Shown here: positions 5,591 to 13,484 of the stretch, one piece after another
Layout: every line of letters begins with the position of its first letter
Position numbering within the stretch: position 1 is the first letter of the stretch
Made by a program: the position numbers and the translations under genes
NCBI GenBank assembly: GCA_031274075.1
Contig: JAISQQ010000230.1
Location: 1-15,006, forward strand
DNA: 15,006 nt
Reading direction: 5' to 3'
Origin: Accumulibacter sp.
GTDB lineage: Bacteria > Pseudomonadota > Gammaproteobacteria > Burkholderiales > Rhodocyclaceae
Notes under the pieces: generated by a model
The model's database searches: none
Told to the model about the DNA's origin: nothing
Seen by the model: only the letters and a program-made list of their open reading frames with translations

Positions 5591-7036
5591 ATGTTCTACA
5601 TCTCGACCCGTGGCGACGCTGGAGCGTCGTCCAGAAAGACTTTCACCGAAATCCTGCTCGGCGGCCTGGCTCCCGACGGCGGCTTGTATTTGCCGGAAAG
5701 CTATCCGCGGGTGACGCGCGCCGAGCTGGATCGGTGGCGAGGCTTGTCATACGCCGAACTGGCCTGCGCCGTGCTCGCCAAGTTCATCGACGACATTCCC
5801 TCGGGCGCGCTGAAAGCCCTGGTCGACAAGACCTATACCGCCGAGGTCTATGGCAACGGGCGCGATCCGGCGCGAGCCGGGGAGATCACGCCGCTGCGCT
5901 GGCTGGAACCGGGCCTGGGCCTGCTCGAACTGTCGAACGGCCCGACGCTGGCGTTCAAGGACATGGCCATGCAACTGCTCGGCAACCTCTTCGAGTACGT
6001 GCTGGCGAACCGGGGCGAGGAGATCAACATCCTCGGCGCGACCTCCGGCGATACCGGCTCGGCGGCCGAATACGCCATGCGCGGCAAGCGCGGCATCCGC
6101 GTGTTCATGCTCTCGCCGCACGGGCGCATGAGCGCGTTCCAGCGCGCGCAGATGTATTCGCTGCGGGACGCCAACATTTTCAACATCGCCGTGCGCGGCG
6201 TGTTCGACGAGGCGCAGGACATCGTCAAGGCGGTGTTCAACGACCCGGGCTTCAAGGCGCGCTACCGGCTCGGCGCGGTGAACTCGATCAACTGGGCGCG
6301 CGTCGCCGCGCAGGTGGTCTATTACTTCAAGGGCTATTTCGCCGGCACGCGCTCGAACGACGAACGACTGGCCTTCGCCGTCCCCTCGGGCAACTTCGGC
6401 AACATCTGCGCCGGCCACGTCGCGCGCATGATGGGCTTGCCGATCGGCAAGCTGGTGCTGGCGACGAACGAGAACGACGTGCTCGACGAGTTTTTCCGCA
6501 CCGGCGTCTATCGTCCGCGCGGCACGGCGGACACCTGGACGACGACCAGCCCGTCGATGGACATCTCCAAGGCGTCCAATTTCGAACGTTTCGTCTTCGA
6601 TCTCGTTGGCCGCGATCCGGCCGTGGTGCGGGAGCTATGGGGCCGGATCGACGCGGGCGGCGGCTTCGATCTGGCGGCGACGCCGTATTTTTCCGCCTTG
6701 CCGGAATTCGCTTTCGTCTCTGGCAAGAGCACTCACGCCGACCGCCTGGCGACGATTCGCCGGACCTGGGAGAAATATGGCGTGATGATCGACACGCACA
6801 CCGCCGACGGCCTCAAGGTGGCCCTGGAGCAGCGCACGGCGCAGATGCCGATGCTGGTGCTCGAAACGGCGCTGCCGGCCAAGTTCGAGGATACGATCGT
6901 CGAGGCGCTGGGCCGCCGTCCCGAGCGTCCCGCCGCCACGGAAGGCATCGAAAACCTGCCGCGGCGCGTCGAGGTGATGGACGTGGACGCCGACGCGGTG
7001 AAGCGCTTTATCGCGCGCCAGGTCGAAGGCGTCTGA
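5591..7036 (+). CDS. thrC: Threonine synthase
   Basis: PLP enzyme that converts O-phospho-L-homoserine to L-threonine and phosphate, the last step of threonine synthesis. It has 481 residues, the long form that begins YISTRG. The N-terminal ThrC-specific block (GLAPDGGLYLPESYP) is present. K123 in NGPTLAFKDMAMQ is the PLP Schiff-base lysine. GATSGDTGSAAE (149-160) is the cofactor phosphate-binding loop region. NSINWARV and AVPSGNFGNICAG follow. ATG 5591 matches the usual family N-terminus, although the Shine-Dalgarno is poor. In many betaproteobacteria hom (homoserine dehydrogenase) lies directly upstream; here that place holds repeats and a pseudogene, so the usual hom-thrC linkage is absent in this window. 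The stop is TGA at 7034-7036, 39 nt before the next gene. Confidence 0.97.
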   Translation: MFYISTRGDAGASSRKTFTEILLGGLAPDGGLYLPESYPRVTRAELDRWRGLSYAELACAVLAKFIDDIPSGALKALVDKTYTAEVYGNGRDPARAGEITPLRWLEPGLGLLELSNGPTLAFKDMAMQLLGNLFEYVLANRGEEINILGATSGDTGSAAEYAMRGKRGIRVFMLSPHGRMSAFQRAQMYSLRDANIFNIAVRGVFDEAQDIVKAVFNDPGFKARYRLGAVNSINWARVAAQVVYYFKGYFAGTRSNDERLAFAVPSGNFGNICAGHVARMMGLPIGKLVLATNENDVLDEFFRTGVYRPRGTADTWTTTSPSMDISKASNFERFVFDLVGRDPAVVRELWGRIDAGGGFDLAATPYFSALPEFAFVSGKSTHADRLATIRRTWEKYGVMIDTHTADGLKVALEQRTAQMPMLVLETALPAKFEDTIVEALGRRPERPAATEGIENLPRRVEVMDVDADAVKRFIARQVEGV

Positions 7037-7075
7037 TTCATGTGAGTGAACCTGGCATGGTCTGGAGTCTCTGAG

Positions 7076-9061
7076 ATGGAAATCATCCTGCGCGGGGTGC
7101 GGGGCGGCATTGCCGCGCCCGCGCCGGATACCTTCTTCTACGGCGGCAATACCGCGTGTATCGAAGTGAGGCCGGAAGACGGCCCGCTGATCTTCCTGGA
7201 CGCCGGGACGGGGCTGCGCGAAGCGGGGAAAAGCCTGCCGGAGAGCGGCGAGGCGCACGTCTTCCTCACCCACGGGCACGCCGATCACGTGGTCGGCCTG
7301 TGGTTTTTTCATCCCCTGCATTCCCCGGCCTGGACGACCCACCTCTATCTTCCGCACTGGCTCGAACGGCTGCCGGACTATTTCTTCCAGTGCGGGTTTT
7401 TCCCCCTGCCTCTCGATCAGCTCAAGGGCCGGGTGATCCTGCATCCGGTCAAGGCCGGGGAGATCATCGCCCCCGGCCCGAAGGCCGGGCAGGTCGCCGT
7501 GGAAGCCTTCGCCACGCGCCATCCGGGCGGCAATTTCGGCTGGCGGGTGCGCGCCGACAACGCCGTGTTCGTCTATACCGGCGATCACGAAATCGCGGGC
7601 AAGGAGGGCGTCGAGGCGGCGGCAAAGATGCTGGCCGGGGCGGATTTTGCCGTCGTGGACGCGCAGTACCGCCGCCAGGACTATCAGCCGGGCTTCGGTC
7701 ATTCGGCCTGGGAAGACTGGGCGGAAGCGGCGGAAAAGGCCGGCCTGCGCCATCTGGTCTTGAGCCACCACGCCCCGGATCGGAGCGACATGGATCTGGA
7801 CCGGCTGGACAAGGCGCTGCGGGAACCGTACCGGAAATCGCAGCTCCAGGTGGGCCGGGAAGGGCTGCGCTTCAGCCTGGGTTTCAGGCACCCGGCCCGG
7901 CGCAGGAGCGACCGGCTCTTCCAGTTTCTCGAAGAACTGGCCGACTACCGGGACAGCAACGTCCTGCTGGACCGCGTTCTGAGCAAGGCCCGGGAGATCA
8001 CCCGGGCGGACGCGGGCACGATCTTCCTCGCCGAAGGCCAGGAGCTGGTCTTCGCCTACACCCACAACGACAGCCTGTTCGCGGTGGACGAAGCCTACCG
8101 CCACGCTTATTCCGCCTTCCGCCTGCCCATTTCGGAACAATCGATCGCCGGCTACGTGGCTTCCACCGGACGGCCCCTGAATCTGGCCGACGCGCGGGCC
8201 TTGCCACCGGGCGTCCCCTACGCCTTCGACGACGCCGGCGACCGGCAAAGCGGCTTCGTCACGCGCTCGATCCTGGCCTTGCCCTTTCTCGACAACCGCG
8301 GCCGGATGCTCGGCGTGATGCAGCTCGTCAACAGCCTGGACGCCGACAAGACGCCGTGCGCCTTCAGCGGCGACATGGAGCGGGATTGCCGCATGCTGGC
8401 GCGCGAAGTGTCCGGCATCCTGGAACGCCGCGAGGTGGAGAAGAACGGCATCTACGCGCTGCTGCGCATGGCGGCGGTGCACGATCCCGCGGAAACCAGC
8501 GCCCACGCGGAGCGCGTCGGCGCCGTCGCGGCGGAGCTTTACCACGCCTGGGCGCTCAAACGCGGGTACGAACCCGAGGCCATCCGCCGGGAAAAGGGCC
8601 GCCTGCGTCTCGCGGCCATGCTGCACGACCTGGGCAAGGTCGGGGTGAGCGACCAGGTGCTGAAAAAGCCCGGCCGGCTCACCGAAGAAGAATTCACCGT
8701 CGTGCGCGGGCATACCGCGCTGGGCGCGTCCATCCTCGCCGATTACTCCGGCGACATCGCCGGCCTGGCCCGCGACGTCGCCCTGCACCATCACCAGAAA
8801 TGGAACGGCGAGGGCTACGCCGGTTCCGGGGAGGAAGGGAGGCTGGCCGGGGAAGACATTCCCCTGTGCGCCCGCCTGACGGCGCTGGCCGACGTCTTCG
8901 ACGTCCTGGTTTCCCGGCGCTGCTACAAGGAACCCTGGACTTTCGAGCAAGCGCAGGATTATTTGCGCGCGGAAGCGGGCCGTCATTTCGATCCCGCCCT
9001 GGTGGAGTGCCTGGCGGAAATCGGCGACCTGCCGCGCCGCATCCATGCGCGCTTTCCGTGA
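7076..9061 (+). CDS. MBL-fold / GAF / HD-GYP-like three-domain phosphohydrolase
   Basis: A 661-residue protein. Residues 1-270 form a metallo-beta-lactamase-fold domain of the RNase Z/cAMP-phosphodiesterase style: LDAGTG (41-46), THGHADH (65-71), GD170, GFGHS (206-210) and LSHHAPD (229-235). Residues about 278-450 look like a GAF sensor domain (DAGTIFL..., LALPFLD..., GVMQLVN). Residues about 455-655 are HD-GYP-like: LHDLGKVGVSD with H517/D518, KKPGRLTEEEF, RGHTALG, HHHQ (571-574), IPLCARL.ALADVFD and HFDPALV. The signature GYP is GYA (580-582). The likely role is c-di-GMP or another cyclic-nucleotide phosphodiesterase with a second metal-dependent hydrolase. There is no signal peptide or membrane segment. 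ATG 7076 is preferred (ggag at 7064-7067); GTG 7046 is in frame but less likely. Co-transcription with thrC is possible. Confidence 0.88.
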   Translation: MEIILRGVRGGIAAPAPDTFFYGGNTACIEVRPEDGPLIFLDAGTGLREAGKSLPESGEAHVFLTHGHADHVVGLWFFHPLHSPAWTTHLYLPHWLERLPDYFFQCGFFPLPLDQLKGRVILHPVKAGEIIAPGPKAGQVAVEAFATRHPGGNFGWRVRADNAVFVYTGDHEIAGKEGVEAAAKMLAGADFAVVDAQYRRQDYQPGFGHSAWEDWAEAAEKAGLRHLVLSHHAPDRSDMDLDRLDKALREPYRKSQLQVGREGLRFSLGFRHPARRRSDRLFQFLEELADYRDSNVLLDRVLSKAREITRADAGTIFLAEGQELVFAYTHNDSLFAVDEAYRHAYSAFRLPISEQSIAGYVASTGRPLNLADARALPPGVPYAFDDAGDRQSGFVTRSILALPFLDNRGRMLGVMQLVNSLDADKTPCAFSGDMERDCRMLAREVSGILERREVEKNGIYALLRMAAVHDPAETSAHAERVGAVAAELYHAWALKRGYEPEAIRREKGRLRLAAMLHDLGKVGVSDQVLKKPGRLTEEEFTVVRGHTALGASILADYSGDIAGLARDVALHHHQKWNGEGYAGSGEEGRLAGEDIPLCARLTALADVFDVLVSRRCYKEPWTFEQAQDYLRAEAGRHFDPALVECLAEIGDLPRRIHARFP

Positions 9062-9140
9062 CAGGTATCAGGTATCAGGAATCAGGAATCAGATCAGTTA
9101 CCGGGCGCTTCGCGCCCGCAAGAATTACTGATCCCTGACA
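9062..9140 (+). repeat. Stop-proximal repeat cluster: short tandem units plus REP-like hairpin
   Basis: Directly after the stop come (caggtat)(caggtat)(caggaat)(caggaat)-type units at 9062-9090, then cagttaccgggcgcttcgcg...cccgcaa with a gggcg-cttcg-cgccc hairpin (9096-9122), then gatccctgac. The same order, with changes, occurs at 14715-14760 and inverted at 9578-9607. Confidence 0.75.
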
Positions 9141-9398
9141 CGTAGGGCGGATGCCAATCCGCCGGTCGTATCCTTCCGAAGGCGAAGCCTTCGCAAAAAC
9201 CTTGAAATAAGCGGCCCCCCAATTTCAATACAGCGGAGCCCGGGTAGGGCGCGATCTCCGAGCGCGCCGCAGCAACGTGCCAACCCTGCGGCGGTTTCGG
9301 AGAAACCGCCCTACCACAACAGGCTCTCATAACAGGACTTGTGCAAGATGCGCTCCCAAAGAGAAGATCGCAAACAGGTTCTTGCGCGTGGAAAGCCC
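9141..9398. repeat. gtagggcgg/cgccctac hairpin-rich extragenic DNA
   Basis: No gene. It contains gtagggcggatgccaatccg (from 9142), gtagggcgcgatctccgagc (from 9246) and gcggtttcggagaaaccgcc followed by ctac (9292-9315), all variants of one gtagggcg-type hairpin motif that also caps the 177 bp repeat at 3641-3648 and 14786-14793. Other small palindromes, such as cgaaggcgaagccttcg near 9176, lie between them. Confidence 0.55.
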
Positions 9399-9480
9399 CT
9401 GGGAGCGCGGGGCACCAGCCCCGCAACGGCGGCGGCAGCGTCATGGCGCGGGTTAAATGCGGGGCTGGTGCCGCTCCCAG
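9399..9480. repeat. 82 bp palindromic repeat, copy 2 (damaged right arm)
   Basis: The left arm 9399-9430 is identical to 3443-3474 over 32 bp. The right arm 9459-9480 matches its reverse complement but lacks 4 bp in the middle and the inner end. Total span is again 82 nt. Confidence 0.85.
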
Positions 9481-9553
9481 GGAGAAGGTTCTCAGGGATC
9501 AGGTGGCAGGGAACAGGGTTTACCGGCGCTTTGCGCCGGAGTTTACGACCGGC

Positions 9554-9654
9554 ATTTCAGAAGACGGAAGACAGTAATATTTGCGGGCGCGAAGCGCCAG
9601 GTAACTGAATTGTCCTCTGTCATCAGTCCTCTGTCATCAGTCCTCTGTCTTCTG
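9554..9654 (-). repeat. Inverted copy of the stop-proximal repeat with 14 bp tandem units
   Basis: tttgcgggcgcgaagcgcc...gtaactga (9580-9608) is the reverse complement of the 9096-9122/14715-14743 core. It is followed by three 14 bp units at 9613-9626, 9627-9640 (tcctctgtcatcag, identical) and 9641-9654 (tcctctgtcttctg). The gtcctctgtc words are complements of the gacagaggac words at 14697-14706. Confidence 0.7.
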
Positions 9655-9661
9655 AACAGCC

Positions 9662-9685
9662 GTCGTCCCGGCGAAAGCCGGGACC
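9662..9685. repeat. gcgaaagc-type REP-like hairpin
   Basis: gtcgtcccggcgaaagccggg forms a cccggc-gaaa-gccggg hairpin with a GNRA-like loop. A related copy is at 14951-14975. The remaining DNA to 9750 has no gene or other clear feature. Confidence 0.6.
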
Positions 9686-9750
9686 CCGTGCGTTCCTCAA
9701 AATAAGGGCGGCGCTGGCCGCCGTTTTGCGTCGCATCGGGTTTTCCGTAT

Positions 9751-9800
9751 AACGAAATAAAATCTTCTTAGTTCGTTTGTCCGCGGGGCGCTTCTAGAAT
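9751..9800 (+). promoter_or_regulatory. Probable promoter/operator of the ABC transporter operon
   Basis: An A+T-rich patch appears just before the operon. A 6 bp inverted repeat aacgaa (9751-9756) / ttcgtt (9772-9777) is followed by TAGAAT (9795-9800), a plausible -10 box. The expected -35 position coincides with ttcgtt, which is weak, so an activator is likely. The ataacgaa...ttagttcg arrangement is reminiscent of CysB-type sulfur-regulon sites, but that is a guess. Confidence 0.4.
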
Positions 9801-9829
9801 CTCCCGACTCAACCCGTCAGGAGGAATTC

Positions 9830-10657
9830 ATGAAAACAGTCCGGATTCTCGGAGTCCTTGGCGCCGTCGCCGCGCTTTCCATCGCGTCCTTCGCGCACGC
9901 CGAAACGACGCTCGAACGCATCAAGTCGCGTGGCAGCGTGGTCGTGGGGGTCATCCTCTCCGGGCCGCCGTTCGGCTACATCGATCCAAAGACGCAGCAA
10001 CAGGAGGGGCTGAACATCGATCTCTCGCTGGATGTCGCCAAGCGTCTCGGCGTCAAGCTGGAAACGGTGGCGGTGACGCCGGCGACGCGGGTGCAGTTCC
10101 TGCAGCAGGGCAAGGTCGACCTGCTGCTGGCCAACATGCAGCTCAACGCCGAACGCGCCGAACTCATGGGCTACGTGCCGACGCCCTACGGCGACGCCGG
10201 CGGCGGCCTGATCACGCGCAAAGGCAGCGGCATCGCCAAGTGGGAGGACGTCAAGGACAAGATCGTCTGCGTCTCGCAGGGCAGCAACTACGCCAAGCCG
10301 CTGAGCGAGCAGTACGGGGCCAACGTCAGGGGACTGCCCTCGCAGCCCGAGTCCCTGCTGGCGCTGAAAGGGGGCAGTTGCTTTGCTTCCGTGCATGACA
10401 GCGCGCCGCTGCACCTGCTCGTCTCCGACAATCCGGAATGGAAGGATTTCGAACTGCCGCTGCCCACGGATCTGATTCCGCTGCCCTCGGTCATCTGGGT
10501 GCGCAAGGGCGATACCGAGTTCCAGAATACGCTCGATGCCTTCGTGCAGGACTGGTACCGCAGCGGCTGGCTGTACGAAGTCACGCGCAAGCACCGGATT
10601 CCGATCACCCCCGAGCTGGAAAAATGGCAGGCCGTGTACCCGGTGACCAAGAAATGA
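9830..10657 (+). CDS. Amino-acid ABC transporter substrate-binding protein (PBP type 2, family 3)
   Basis: A 275-residue periplasmic binding protein of a polar amino-acid importer. It has a classic signal peptide: MKTVR, then a hydrophobic stretch, then AHA with predicted cleavage after A24. The mature part has the family 3 layout: TLERIKSRGSVVVGV, FGY.D....EGLNIDLSLDVAKRLG, then TRVQFLQQGKVDLLLANM, where R87 is the usual carboxylate-binding arginine, and WEDVKDKIVCVSQGSN. C147 and C184 could form a disulfide. ATG 9830 has a strong aggagg (9819-9824) 5 nt upstream. It heads an operon with two permeases and an ATPase. The substrate cannot be read directly; the MetC-like gene downstream suggests cystine or another sulfur amino acid. 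Confidence 0.93.
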   Translation: MKTVRILGVLGAVAALSIASFAHAETTLERIKSRGSVVVGVILSGPPFGYIDPKTQQQEGLNIDLSLDVAKRLGVKLETVAVTPATRVQFLQQGKVDLLLANMQLNAERAELMGYVPTPYGDAGGGLITRKGSGIAKWEDVKDKIVCVSQGSNYAKPLSEQYGANVRGLPSQPESLLALKGGSCFASVHDSAPLHLLVSDNPEWKDFELPLPTDLIPLPSVIWVRKGDTEFQNTLDAFVQDWYRSGWLYEVTRKHRIPITPELEKWQAVYPVTKK

Positions 10658-10711
10658 TCCACGCATCGACGAAAGTCCCGCCGGCCGCCCGGTGGCGGAG
10701 AAAGCCCGCCC

Positions 10712-11455
10712 ATGCCTGAATCCTGGCTGCGGGCGTTCATCGCGGCCGGCAGGACGGTCGGCCTCAACTACGCCTTCCTGCTCGACGCCCGCGAGCGCGC
10801 GTCGTGGCTGCGAGGCATCGCGCTGACCGCCGAGTTGTCGGTGCTGACCATCCTTTGCAGCCTGCTCGTCGGCATCGCGCTCGCCGGCCTGCTGACTTCC
10901 GGCCGGCCGTGGCTGGCCCGGCCGGCGCGGGCCTTCGTCGAGCTGATGCGCAACACGCCGACGCTGGTGCAGATCTACTGCGCCTTTTTCGTGCTCAACA
11001 TGCTCCTCAACCAGCTCGTCGGAGGGGCGCAGAACAACCCGCTGACGGCCTACGCCTGGGCGGTAATCGTGCTCTCGACGCACTACGGCGCGTATCACGC
11101 CGAAGCGCTGCGCGCCGGCATCGAAGCGGTTCCCAGGGCGATGCGCGAATCGGCCATCTCCCTGGGTTTCAGCCGGCGCGAACTGCTGGCGCACGTCGAA
11201 CTGCCGCTCGCCTTCCGTTTCGCCCTGCCGTCGCTGTTCAACAACTTCGTCGACGTCGTCAAGTCGACGACGCTGGCCTCGGCCATCGCCGTCGGCGAGG
11301 TGACCTACGCCTCGCTGATGATCTGGGTGGAACGCGACAACGTGCTGGAGATGATGATCCTCATTTTCCTGGTTTACGGGGTGTTGACGCTGCTCGTCTC
11401 CCGCCTGGGAATCCTCTTGGAAAACCGTTTGCGGATGCCGGGCTATGGCCACTGA
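10712..11455 (+). CDS. Polar amino-acid ABC transporter permease 1 (HisMQ type)
   Basis: A 247-residue inner-membrane permease. Hydrophobic segments lie at about 36-60, 83-104, 112-127, 167-180 and 210-233. RNTPTLVQIY (80-89) is the typical HisMQ motif, and the EAA loop that contacts the ATPase runs from EALRAGIEAVPRAMRESAIS into LGFSRRE (131-157). It starts 54 nt after the binding-protein stop with ggag at 10697-10700. Its last 11 nt overlap the start of permease 2, indicating coupled translation of a heterodimeric channel. Confidence 0.94.
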   Translation: MPESWLRAFIAAGRTVGLNYAFLLDARERASWLRGIALTAELSVLTILCSLLVGIALAGLLTSGRPWLARPARAFVELMRNTPTLVQIYCAFFVLNMLLNQLVGGAQNNPLTAYAWAVIVLSTHYGAYHAEALRAGIEAVPRAMRESAISLGFSRRELLAHVELPLAFRFALPSLFNNFVDVVKSTTLASAIAVGEVTYASLMIWVERDNVLEMMILIFLVYGVLTLLVSRLGILLENRLRMPGYGH

Positions 11456-12239
11456 ACAGTCGATGACCGTGAAAGCGCCGTGGAGCGCGCCCTCGCTGCC
11501 TCCGACCGTGCTCTGGTTCGGCGTCGTCGCGCTGGCCTGGGCGGCGCTGGCCCATTTCCAGCGGGAGACGGTGGCCATCCTCTGGCAATGGATGCCCCAT
11601 CTGGCCGCGGGGCTGCGCATGAACGTGCTGATCAGCGCGCTGGCCATCGCCATCGGCACCCTGCTCGGGGCGATCGTCGGCGCGCTGGAACTCTCGCACC
11701 GCCGCTGGGTCGGCGCGCCCGCGCGCGGCTACGTGCAGGTCTTCCGCAACACGCCGGTCCTGGTGCTGATCTTTTTCACCACCTACGTCTTCCCGTTTGA
11801 AATCCGCCTCGGCTCGCTGTACCTGGCGTTCCCCGACTGGATCAAGGCCACGCTCGGGCTGGCGCTGCCGGCCAGCGCGCACGTCGCCGAAATCTTCCGC
11901 GGGGCGATCCTGTCGATCACCTCGGCGCAGTGGGACGCGTCGGCCTCGCTCGGATTTGGCCGTTCGCAGACCCTGCGCTGGGTCATCCTGCCGCAGTGCG
12001 TCAAGCGCGTCCTGCCGCCGTGGATGAATCTCTACGCGATGATCACCATGAGCACCACGCTGGCCTCGCTGGTCGGCGTAACCGAACTGCTCGAATCGGC
12101 CAAGAACGCCAGCAACACGGTCAACCGCACGGATTTCACGGTGCTCATCTACCTCGCGGTGTTGACCCTGTTTTTCCTCTACTGCTATCCGATCACGCGC
12201 TTCACCACCCGCCTGGAACGCAAGTACGCGTTCCACTGA
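11445..12239 (+). CDS. Polar amino-acid ABC transporter permease 2 (HisMQ type)
   Basis: A 264-residue inner-membrane partner of the preceding permease. Hydrophobic segments lie at about 21-37, 60-82, 105-120, 195-212 and 232-252. FRNTPVLVLIFF (100-111) is the family motif, and the EAA loop spans HVAEIFRGAILSITSAQWDA and ASLGFGRSQ. ATG 11445 overlaps the upstream gene by 11 nt; ATG 11463 is an alternative start. The N-terminal 20 residues are polar and Pro-rich, longer than in many relatives, which leaves the start slightly uncertain. The next gene begins 32 nt after its stop. Confidence 0.93.
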   Translation: MATEQSMTVKAPWSAPSLPPTVLWFGVVALAWAALAHFQRETVAILWQWMPHLAAGLRMNVLISALAIAIGTLLGAIVGALELSHRRWVGAPARGYVQVFRNTPVLVLIFFTTYVFPFEIRLGSLYLAFPDWIKATLGLALPASAHVAEIFRGAILSITSAQWDASASLGFGRSQTLRWVILPQCVKRVLPPWMNLYAMITMSTTLASLVGVTELLESAKNASNTVNRTDFTVLIYLAVLTLFFLYCYPITRFTTRLERKYAFH

Positions 12240-12271
12240 CTCCACTGACCGCCATCGAGGGATTCCGAGCC

Positions 12272-13039
12272 ATGCCACCAGCCCATCAGCCGCCGGAGCG
12301 GCCGCCGCTCGTCGAGCTGCGCCAGGTTCATCTCTCGTTCGGCAGCAACCACGTGCTCAAGGGGATCGACCTCAACGTGCGCAAGGGCGACGCCGTGTCG
12401 ATCATCGGCCCGTCGGGCTCGGGAAAATCGACCATCCTGCGCTGCATCAACGGACTGCTGACGCCGGAACGCGGCGAGGTCGTCGTCGGCGACACGCCGG
12501 TGCATGCCCTGCGCACCGAGGCCGAACGCATCGCCCTGAGAAAGCGCATCGGCTTCGTCTTCCAGCAGTACAACCTGTTTCCGCACCTGACGGTGCTGGA
12601 AAACATCGTCCTCGCGCCGGTGCGGATTCTCGGCGTGGCGCGCGAGACCGCCGAGCGCGAAGCGCGCGAACTGCTCGCCAAGGTGCGTCTCGCCGACAAG
12701 ATCGACGCCTATCCCGGCCAGCTTTCCGGCGGCCAGCAGCAGCGCGTGGCGATCGCCCGGGCGCTGGCCATGCACCCGGAACTCGTGCTCTTCGACGAAG
12801 TGACCTCGGCGCTCGACCCCGAGACCGTCGGCGAAGTGTTGTCGGTGATCCGGCAACTGGTCGAGGACGGCATGACCTGCCTCCTGGTGACGCACGAAAT
12901 GCGCTTTGCCGAGGAAGTCAGCCACGAGATCGTATTCACCGACGGCGGCGAGATCGTCGAGCGCGGCACGCCGCGGGACATCTTCCACGCGCCGCGCAGC
13001 CCGCGCACGCACGCCTTCATCAACGGCCTGCGCAATTGA
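12272..13039 (+). CDS. Polar amino-acid ABC transporter ATP-binding protein
   Basis: A 255-residue cytoplasmic ATPase of the HisP/GlnQ type that powers the importer. Walker A GPSGSGKS (46-53), Q-loop [11 protein letters not shown] (97-107), signature LSGGQQQR (151-158), Walker B LVLFDE (171-176), D-loop SALD (179-182) and the H-loop histidine H208 are all intact. ATG 12272 follows gagg (12257-12260) and gives the usual family length, with a slightly extended Pro-rich N-terminus ([12 protein letters not shown]). It is the last of the four co-directional importer genes; after it comes 445 nt of non-coding DNA before the MetC-like gene. Confidence 0.96.
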   Translation: MPPAHQPPERPPLVELRQVHLSFGSNHVLKGIDLNVRKGDAVSIIGPSGSGKSTILRCINGLLTPERGEVVVGDTPVHALRTEAERIALRKRIGFVFQQYNLFPHLTVLENIVLAPVRILGVARETAEREARELLAKVRLADKIDAYPGQLSGGQQQRVAIARALAMHPELVLFDEVTSALDPETVGEVLSVIRQLVEDGMTCLLVTHEMRFAEEVSHEIVFTDGGEIVERGTPRDIFHAPRSPRTHAFINGLRN

Positions 13040-13247
13040 CGCCGCGAGCCAGCCATCGCGCAGCAGGCACGTCCGGCCCCTGTTTCCGGCCCACGGGTAA
13101 CGGCGTCGAGATTCCGGCGCTCGTCGATCGCGGCGAGGTGGGCACCCCCAGGAAACCCCAACCCGGCCAGCCTTCCGGCGCAAACCGCCGAACGCCTCCT
13201 TATGTGGCACAAAAATGCCTTCCATCGCGCGTGAAGAAATGCACCCC
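13040..13247. other. Gene-free spacer after the ABC importer
   Basis: No supported gene, terminator or RNA seen. Together with the repeat at 13248-13329 and the stretch to 13484 it forms a 445 nt gap between the ATPase and the MetC-like gene. Open frames across it overlap the palindromic repeat and match no family. Confidence 0.5.
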
Positions 13248-13329
13248 CTGGGAGCGCGGGGCACCAGCCCCGCAACGGCGGCGGTCGTGCCATTCCCGCT
13301 GTTGCGGGGCAGAAGCCCCGCGCTCCCAG
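13248..13329. repeat. 82 bp palindromic repeat, copy 3 (variant right arm)
   Basis: The left arm 13248-13279 is identical to 3443-3474. The right arm (gttgcggggc-agaag-ccccgcgctcccag, 13301-13329) matches its reverse complement except for the central five bases. The span is again 82 nt. It sits between the ABC ATPase and the MetC-like gene and may separate their transcripts. Confidence 0.85.
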
Positions 13330-13484
13330 GAACCCCCGGCCAGCCTGTTCCCCGGAAGTCCTACGCGGCCCCCCTGGACTCGTCACGACAACTTGAATCT
13401 CAACGATTTCTTTCAACCACTTGCGACATCCGCGCGGGCGACGGCCCTGGAGACCAAAACCGCGTTGGCGCGGAGTAAACGATC

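Noticed and set aside
5047..5592. 181-codon open frame on the - strand
   Set aside because: It crosses the MITE-like element, the nuclease remnant and a repeat, and shows no recognisable domain or start signal.
6635..9046. Very long open frame on the - strand (about 800 codons)
   Set aside because: It is the antisense shadow of thrC and the MBL-GAF-HD gene in G+C-rich DNA. Its translation is rich in R, A, H and Q with no domain, while the + strand has full conserved motifs.
9809..11659. Long open frame on the - strand over the ABC transporter genes
   Set aside because: Shadow of the binding protein and permease genes; low-complexity Arg/Gln/His-rich translation with no family features.
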